This document shows, piece after piece, positions 27,863-30,481 of a stretch of 30,481 nt of DNA. Under the pieces are notes generated by a model, which did not search any database, was not told where the DNA came from, and saw only the letters and a program-made list of their open reading frames with translations. A program made the position numbers and the translations under genes. Location of the stretch: NCBI GenBank assembly GCA_001970955.1, contig MPUH01000892.1, positions 1-30,481 on the forward strand, in the 5' to 3' direction. The first letter of the stretch is position 1. Each line of letters starts with the position of its first letter. This stretch comes from Stentor coeruleus (lineage: Eukaryota; Ciliophora; Heterotrichea; Heterotrichida; Stentoridae).

Positions 27863-28382
27863 ATTATCTTATATATAAAATTATGAAGTATTGGAGATGA
27901 TTTAATACTAGTGATTTGTGAGTAAAAGAAGAATGAGGGTTGATTTTGTATATGATTTACTGTGATTAAGATGCTATGGGTACTTTTTTTTTTATTAGTT
28001 GAATTAGTTAAGTTAAGTAAGTTATGTTTTATATTTGAATATGATGTGAGGAATTATATTTCAGGGTAAATGCTAGTAGGATAAATAAATAAGAAGTTAG
28101 GTAAAGTGATAAAAAAGTATAATAGTCAAGTGGATTATTGTATGAAAAAAAAATTACTAAGGGATAAATAGAGATATAAAAGTTATGAATACTTATTTTA
28201 CTATAATAGGAACTATTTTCAAAGTGTAGTTTTTAAACTTAATCAGCACTTTTGAGATTTTAAATTTAAATTGAATATTTAATACTACTATGCATAAATT
28301 AGCTTTCACTCCCATATATCATATTACTATAAATAAACATGTAATTTTCATATCATAAAAATCAATTTCTAATATCAAGTAA
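27863..28382. promoter_or_regulatory. Divergent intergenic region (kinesin-14 minus / TPR plus)
   Basis: The skew switches inside this region: 27880-28180 is G-rich and C-poor on the plus strand (upstream of the minus gene), and 28230-28382 is C-containing and G-poor (upstream of the plus gene). No other motif recognised. Confidence 0.5.
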
Positions 28383-29522
28383 ATGATAAACTATGATGAC
28401 TATGTTATAAGCTATAATAAACAAGCTACAGTAGCCCTTAAATACAAGCAAATAGATGTTGCATATGATCTCCTAAGCAAAGCTCAATACATATTAAAGC
28501 ACAAGTTTATATCTAATTTGCCAAAACTTATAGGACTTACCTATAACAACCTTGGGTGTTTTTATAAAAGGTCAGGGGATTATCAAAAAGCACTTAAATA
28601 CCTTCAGAAATCTTTAGTCCAAGGTGCTGAAACAAATCCAGATTATATTCATCAAGCTGGGACTTATTTAAACTTATGCACAGTGTATAGTATTATGTCT
28701 TGCCATGAAAAAGCTTTAAGTAATGCATTACAAGCTTTAGCTGTATTGAAATATGCTGATAAATCATCAGAGAGCTATATTTTTACACTGATTATGGCTT
28801 ATTATAGTGTAGGACTAGAATATGAAAACGTTAGTGATTATAGGAAAGCTTTAGAAATCTACAAAAAAGCTCAAAGATTAGCTTTACAAATACTAGGAGA
28901 ATCACACGCACTTTCAATAAAAATTGAAGATAGAATGCAAATGCTAAAAGAAAAACAAAATATCAATAATGCTAAACCTGCGATAAGATCATTTTCAATA
29001 AAAATTGAAGATAGAATGCAAATGCTAAAAGAAAAACAAAATATCAATAATGCTAAACCTGCGATAAGATCATTTCTTAACAGTAAAGAATCTAAGAAAA
29101 TCAGTTACTCATTTACTCCAAAAAAATTTAAACCTAAAAAGCAAACCCTTAAGCCTAATTTAACACCAATTAACAATAGAATCTTTAAATCAAGTAAAGC
29201 TAAAAAAAATACTCTTGAAAGCTATAAATATAATAGTGACCGAAGTTTATATGTTGAGCAAAGAAAAAAGGAAAAACTTAAAAGTCTTAATATGATGATT
29301 ATGGCTAATACTAGTAATAGCCAAAACCATAAATTGAAAAGGAATGATAGAACTGCAGTTCCTCTTTATTTGAAACAAGAAATCAATAAACAGAGCTTGC
29401 GTTTAAAATCAAGAACTCCAGACATCCAGCCCGTGCCTTCTAAAAGAAAGTTGTCGTTATTTAAAGATAACAATGAATCATATGCTGAAAGTTATTCAAA
29501 TCTACTAAATAATAGTCAATAA
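28383..29522 (+). CDS. TPR-repeat protein with basic C-terminal tail and 81-nt internal duplication
   Basis: 379 residues. Residues 1-170 contain about four tetratricopeptide repeats: TYNNLGCFYKRSGDYQKALK (near 48-70), TYLNLCTVYSIMSCHEKAL, and SVGLEYENVSDYRKALEIYK are the clearest. The spacing and the N-L-G-x-x-Y start are of the kinesin-light-chain/TPR_12 type, so it is likely a protein-binding scaffold. After residue 176 a block of 27 residues (SIKIEDRMQMLKEKQNINN and the rest) occurs twice in tandem, exactly. The remaining 150 residues are Lys/Ser/Asn rich and probably disordered. Start ATG at 28383, stop TAA. Partner unknown; proximity to a kinesin gene alone does not show a light-chain role. 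Confidence 0.85.
   Translation: MINYDDYVISYNKQATVALKYKQIDVAYDLLSKAQYILKHKFISNLPKLIGLTYNNLGCFYKRSGDYQKALKYLQKSLVQGAETNPDYIHQAGTYLNLCTVYSIMSCHEKALSNALQALAVLKYADKSSESYIFTLIMAYYSVGLEYENVSDYRKALEIYKKAQRLALQILGESHALSIKIEDRMQMLKEKQNINNAKPAIRSFSIKIEDRMQMLKEKQNINNAKPAIRSFLNSKESKKISYSFTPKKFKPKKQTLKPNLTPINNRIFKSSKAKKNTLESYKYNSDRSLYVEQRKKEKLKSLNMMIMANTSNSQNHKLKRNDRTAVPLYLKQEINKQSLRLKSRTPDIQPVPSKRKLSLFKDNNESYAESYSNLLNNSQ
28912..29073 (+). repeat. Exact in-frame 81-nt tandem duplication
   Basis: 28912-28992 and 28993-29073 are identical (tttcaataaaaattgaagat onward), adding 27 residues to the TPR protein. No N is present. Complete identity, including silent positions, means a very recent event or an assembly error. 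Confidence 0.9.
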
Positions 29523-29862
29523 TCTAGTGTTAGTCATAATCTGCAAATTCATACTCCTTTTAGCATAAATAAAATACTTATCTTACATTATAAAATATAT
29601 TATTAATACATAAATTCTATTAATTAATCTATGAAAATCACACATTTTCTTAATACAAATTCTATTGTGTAAAAGCAAATAAAAATAATATATAAGTTGC
29701 TAATAAAATCTAATTTTGGAATAGATATATAAACTAGGTTTATAGCACACTGAGATTCTTTGATTATTTAAACTAATACCTTTAATTATTCATATTTTAA
29801 ACAAAGAATAGATGTATTTTGAATAAATATATACTCATATAGACTATTATCTACTAAATGAT
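29523..29862. other. Intergenic between convergent genes
   Basis: 340 bp with no gene seen. The last 80 bp or so is the inverted copy of the WD40 3' flank at 1258-1340. Confidence 0.6.
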
Positions 29863-30481
29863 TTAAACTATTTTAGGTAGTAAGTCTTCTTCACAGCAAT
29901 AATAATCATTGACAAGTTCTTCTAGTTTTTTATCAAAAAAAAGATCATGATCAATTTCTTTTTTATCAAGATTCAAAATAGAAAGTCCAAATCCAATGCT
30001 AAGATAAACTTTATTTCCAAGTTTACTAGGAATAGGCTCATCAAATATATGATTAGTTATAATAACCATACTTTTTATATTTTGATTGAGAAAATTCCAC
30101 ACTCTCACAGTCTTATCATCAGATCCTGACACCACAAACCGATTATCACTCGTTATTGCAACAGCCTTTACTCCATCTGTATGACCTTCAAGTACTGTTT
30201 CTTGTCGTTTCTCGAGCAGGTTCCAAACTCTCACAGTCTTATCATCAGATCCTGACACCACAAAACGATTGTCGCTCGTTATTGCAACACTATTTATTAC
30301 ATGCGTATGACCTTCAAATACTGCTTCTTGTTGTTTCTCGAGCAGGTTCCACACTCTCACAGTCTTATCTGAGGATCCTGACACCACGAACTGATTGTTG
30401 ATCGTTATTACAACACTATTTACTGCATTCGTGTGACCTTCAAGCACTTCTTGTTGTTTCTTGAGCAGATTCCACACTCTC
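29863..30481 (-). CDS. WD40-repeat protein, 5' end beyond the window
   Basis: Minus-strand paralogue of the gene at 1-1257, cut by the window edge. The first visible Val (GTG at 30475-30477) is inside a repeat and is not a start. Three near-consensus WD40 repeats of 42 residues (ending SGSDDKTVRVWNLLEKRQE) are followed by a 65-residue tail (SKLGNKVYLSIGFGLSILNL, later YYCCEEDLLPKIV) that ends in TAA. The tail is intact here, whereas the other copy has TGA at the Gly of SKLGNK. The first visible repeat lacks one residue (QQEVLEGH rather than QEAVLEGH). The repeats are nearly identical at the DNA level, which suggests recent homogenisation. Binding partner unknown. Confidence 0.9.
   Translation of the reverse strand, partial: RVWNLLKKQQEVLEGHTNAVNSVVITINNQFVVSGSSDKTVRVWNLLEKQQEAVFEGHTHVINSVAITSDNRFVVSGSDDKTVRVWNLLEKRQETVLEGHTDGVKAVAITSDNRFVVSGSDDKTVRVWNFLNQNIKSMVIITNHIFDEPIPSKLGNKVYLSIGFGLSILNLDKKEIDHDLFFDKKLEELVNDYYCCEEDLLPKIV

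Noticed and set aside
24998..29522. Kinesin-14 and TPR gene as a motor plus light-chain pair
   Set aside because: Kinesin light chains pair with kinesin-1, and divergent position alone is not evidence of partnership.
1..30481. Reassigned stop codons (TGA as Trp, or TAA/TAG as Gln)
   Set aside because: TAA, TAG and TGA all end full-length recognisable proteins; internal stops fall in introns or in clearly decayed genes.

Overview
The window looks like nuclear DNA of a heterotrich ciliate, most likely Stentor or a close relative. The DNA is strongly AT-rich, and genes are compact and mostly intronless. Two reading frames need removal of a GT...AG intron of exactly 15 nt (9314-9328 and 23626-23640); such tiny introns are a known heterotrich hallmark. 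TAA, TAG and TGA all end credible proteins (for example TGA for the MORN protein and kinesin-14), so the code appears standard. That fits Stentor better than Blepharisma, which reads TGA as Trp. I could not run a species search.

Layout. 1-1257 and 29863-30481 hold two incomplete, convergent copies of a WD40-repeat gene, so both ends lie in a repeated family. 1.5-1.8 kb carries a decayed pogo/Tigger-like transposase. 2.9-6.7 kb is a plus-strand run of kinesin-1-like motor protein, Rab GTPase and a coiled-coil/Cys-motif protein that starts 22 nt after the Rab stop. 7.2-11.1 kb holds a small WD-like protein, a gene relic, a spliced SHIPPO/STPGR-repeat protein and a small charged helical protein. 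11.1-15.2 kb is mostly a graveyard: one clear kinase pseudogene and a probable second, with a 53-residue one-TM microprotein gene between them. 15.2-20.1 kb has a small protein with a possible CaaX end, a ULK/NEK-type kinase and an N-acylated Rab5-like GTPase. 20.8-24.2 kb has a MORN-repeat protein divergent from a BolA protein, then a small helical protein. 24.5-24.9 kb is a TPR pseudogene. 25.0-27.9 kb is a kinesin-14 on the minus strand, divergent from a TPR protein at 28.4-29.5 kb.

The recognisable genes lean to the cytoskeleton and membrane traffic (two kinesins, MORN, SHIPPO, two Rabs, a kinase). They are separate transcription units, however, and I see no evidence that they form one system or operon. 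The most unusual genome-scale signal is a strand-aware base skew: flanks upstream of start codons are very poor in G, and flanks downstream of stops very poor in C, in both orientations. Four single-N gaps each sit between near-identical copies of the same sequence, which points to unmerged contig overlaps rather than real duplications.
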